Assembly: GCA_010027395.1 (NCBI GenBank)
Contig: RGVD01000179.1
Span: forward strand, 1 to 5,245
Direction of reading: 5' to 3'
Length of the DNA: 5,245 nucleotides
Origin: Bacteroidota bacterium
Lineage (GTDB): Bacteria > Bacteroidota > Bacteroidia > UKL13-3
Position numbers and translations under genes: made by a program. Positions 4,685 to 5,245 of the stretch are shown piece by piece (positions within the stretch are counted from its first letter, which is position 1; every line of letters begins with the position of its first letter). The notes below the pieces were generated by a model. That model was not told where the DNA came from and did no database searches. It saw nothing but the letters and a program-made list of their open reading frames with translations.

Positions 4685-5245
4685 ATGTTAAAGTCGATAC
4701 ACCACCAGTTGGTTTTTTTAAGAAGGATAAATGTTTTGTCGAACGAAATATCAACTGTTATGGATGATTCAATTAAGAAAGTGGTTGATGTGGGTTGTGG
4801 CGATGGCACTATAAGTTCTTTAATAGCTTCTAAGAAAGAAGGTCGTGAGTTTTCGGGTATTGATATCATGGCGAGACCCACGTGTGCTATACCTTTTAAA
4901 GAATACGATGGTCATCATATACCTTATGAAGATAACAGTGTAGATGCTTGTATGTTTGTTGATGTATTACACCACTTACATCATGTAAAGGAATTATTGG
5001 CTGAAGCAAAGCGTGTGTCGAACAAATACATTATCATCAAAGACCATTTATGGAAAAATAAACTTGACTATAAAATTTTAGAGTTTATGGACAATATTGG
5101 CAATAAACCACATGGTGTAGTTTTAGAATACAATTACCTACCAGAAAAAAAATGGAGAGAAATTTTTGATGAGTTGGGATTGGAAGTAGTAAGTATGAAA
5201 AAATCCATTCCACTTTATGCCTTTCCTTTCAGCATGGTATTTGGG
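4685..5245 (+). CDS. Class I SAM-dependent methyltransferase (runs off the right edge)
   Basis: This reading frame opens at ATG 4685 and stays open for 187 codons to the end of the window, so its C-terminus is not seen. It has the class I methyltransferase pattern: motif I VVDVGCGDGTIS (33-44) for binding S-adenosylmethionine, the acidic end of the second strand at GIDI (58-61, Asp60), and motif II/III-like DACMFVDVLHHLHHV (87-101) followed by AKRVSNKYIIIKDHLW (108-123). The similarity is to the Methyltransf_11 type found in ubiquinone and small-molecule or lipid methylation. The start is five bases after the glycosyltransferase stop, which suggests one transcript and possibly one pathway. 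A leading segment of about 30 residues (MLKSIHHQLVFLRRINVLS) precedes the fold. Substrate unknown. Confidence 0.88.
   Translation, partial: MLKSIHHQLVFLRRINVLSNEISTVMDDSIKKVVDVGCGDGTISSLIASKKEGREFSGIDIMARPTCAIPFKEYDGHHIPYEDNSVDACMFVDVLHHLHHVKELLAEAKRVSNKYIIIKDHLWKNKLDYKILEFMDNIGNKPHGVVLEYNYLPEKKWREIFDELGLEVVSMKKSIPLYAFPFSMVFG

Noticed and set aside
4615..4881. Minus-strand open frame across the glycosyltransferase-methyltransferase junction
   Set aside because: It is antisense to the GT C-terminus and to the SAM-binding motif of the methyltransferase.

Overview
The window most likely comes from the chromosome of a member of the Bacteroidota. It is AT-rich, and starts mostly lack a clear Shine-Dalgarno. 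TAnnTTTG-like -7 boxes are visible, and the protein families (163-residue Cdd, saccharopine-dehydrogenase-like protein with the NPWNYKFTWNPRN motif, LPP20-like lipoprotein) are the forms I associate with that phylum. This assignment is inference from sequence style, not from a database match.

Layout from left to right. Bases 1-197 are the 3' end of uvrA (nucleotide excision repair). Bases 198-410 hold no gene. They contain a GC-rich stretch with a repeated GCGTCAGACG word, then two direct copies of a 44-base unit, each ending in the palindrome CCCCTCC-TT-GGAGGGG. A small DUF559/Vsr-like endonuclease gene (411-806) follows, packed between inverted terminal repeats built on the same palindrome (366-393 and 795-822). 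Its last three codons and stop lie inside the right repeat. This looks like a compact element in which a nuclease gene travels with palindromic repeats, similar in layout to REP/RAYT systems but with a different enzyme class. It is the most interesting part of the window.

Beyond it, cdd (cytidine deaminase, minus strand, 843-1334) converges on the element. It diverges from a saccharopine-dehydrogenase-family gene (1407-2723) across a 72-base region with candidate promoters for both. A small lipoprotein gene (2811-3386) follows and ends in a strong intrinsic terminator (3404-3436). A second unit then starts: a membrane-anchored family 2 glycosyltransferase (GTG start, 3516-4679) and, five bases later, a class I SAM-dependent methyltransferase (4685 to beyond the window end). 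These two are probably co-transcribed and may act on the same lipid-linked or envelope glycan substrate.

The host genes (uvrA, cdd, dehydrogenase, lipoprotein, GT, methyltransferase) look like ordinary chromosomal housekeeping or envelope genes with no obvious shared pathway. The intergenic repeat/nuclease island between uvrA and cdd is the accessory component.
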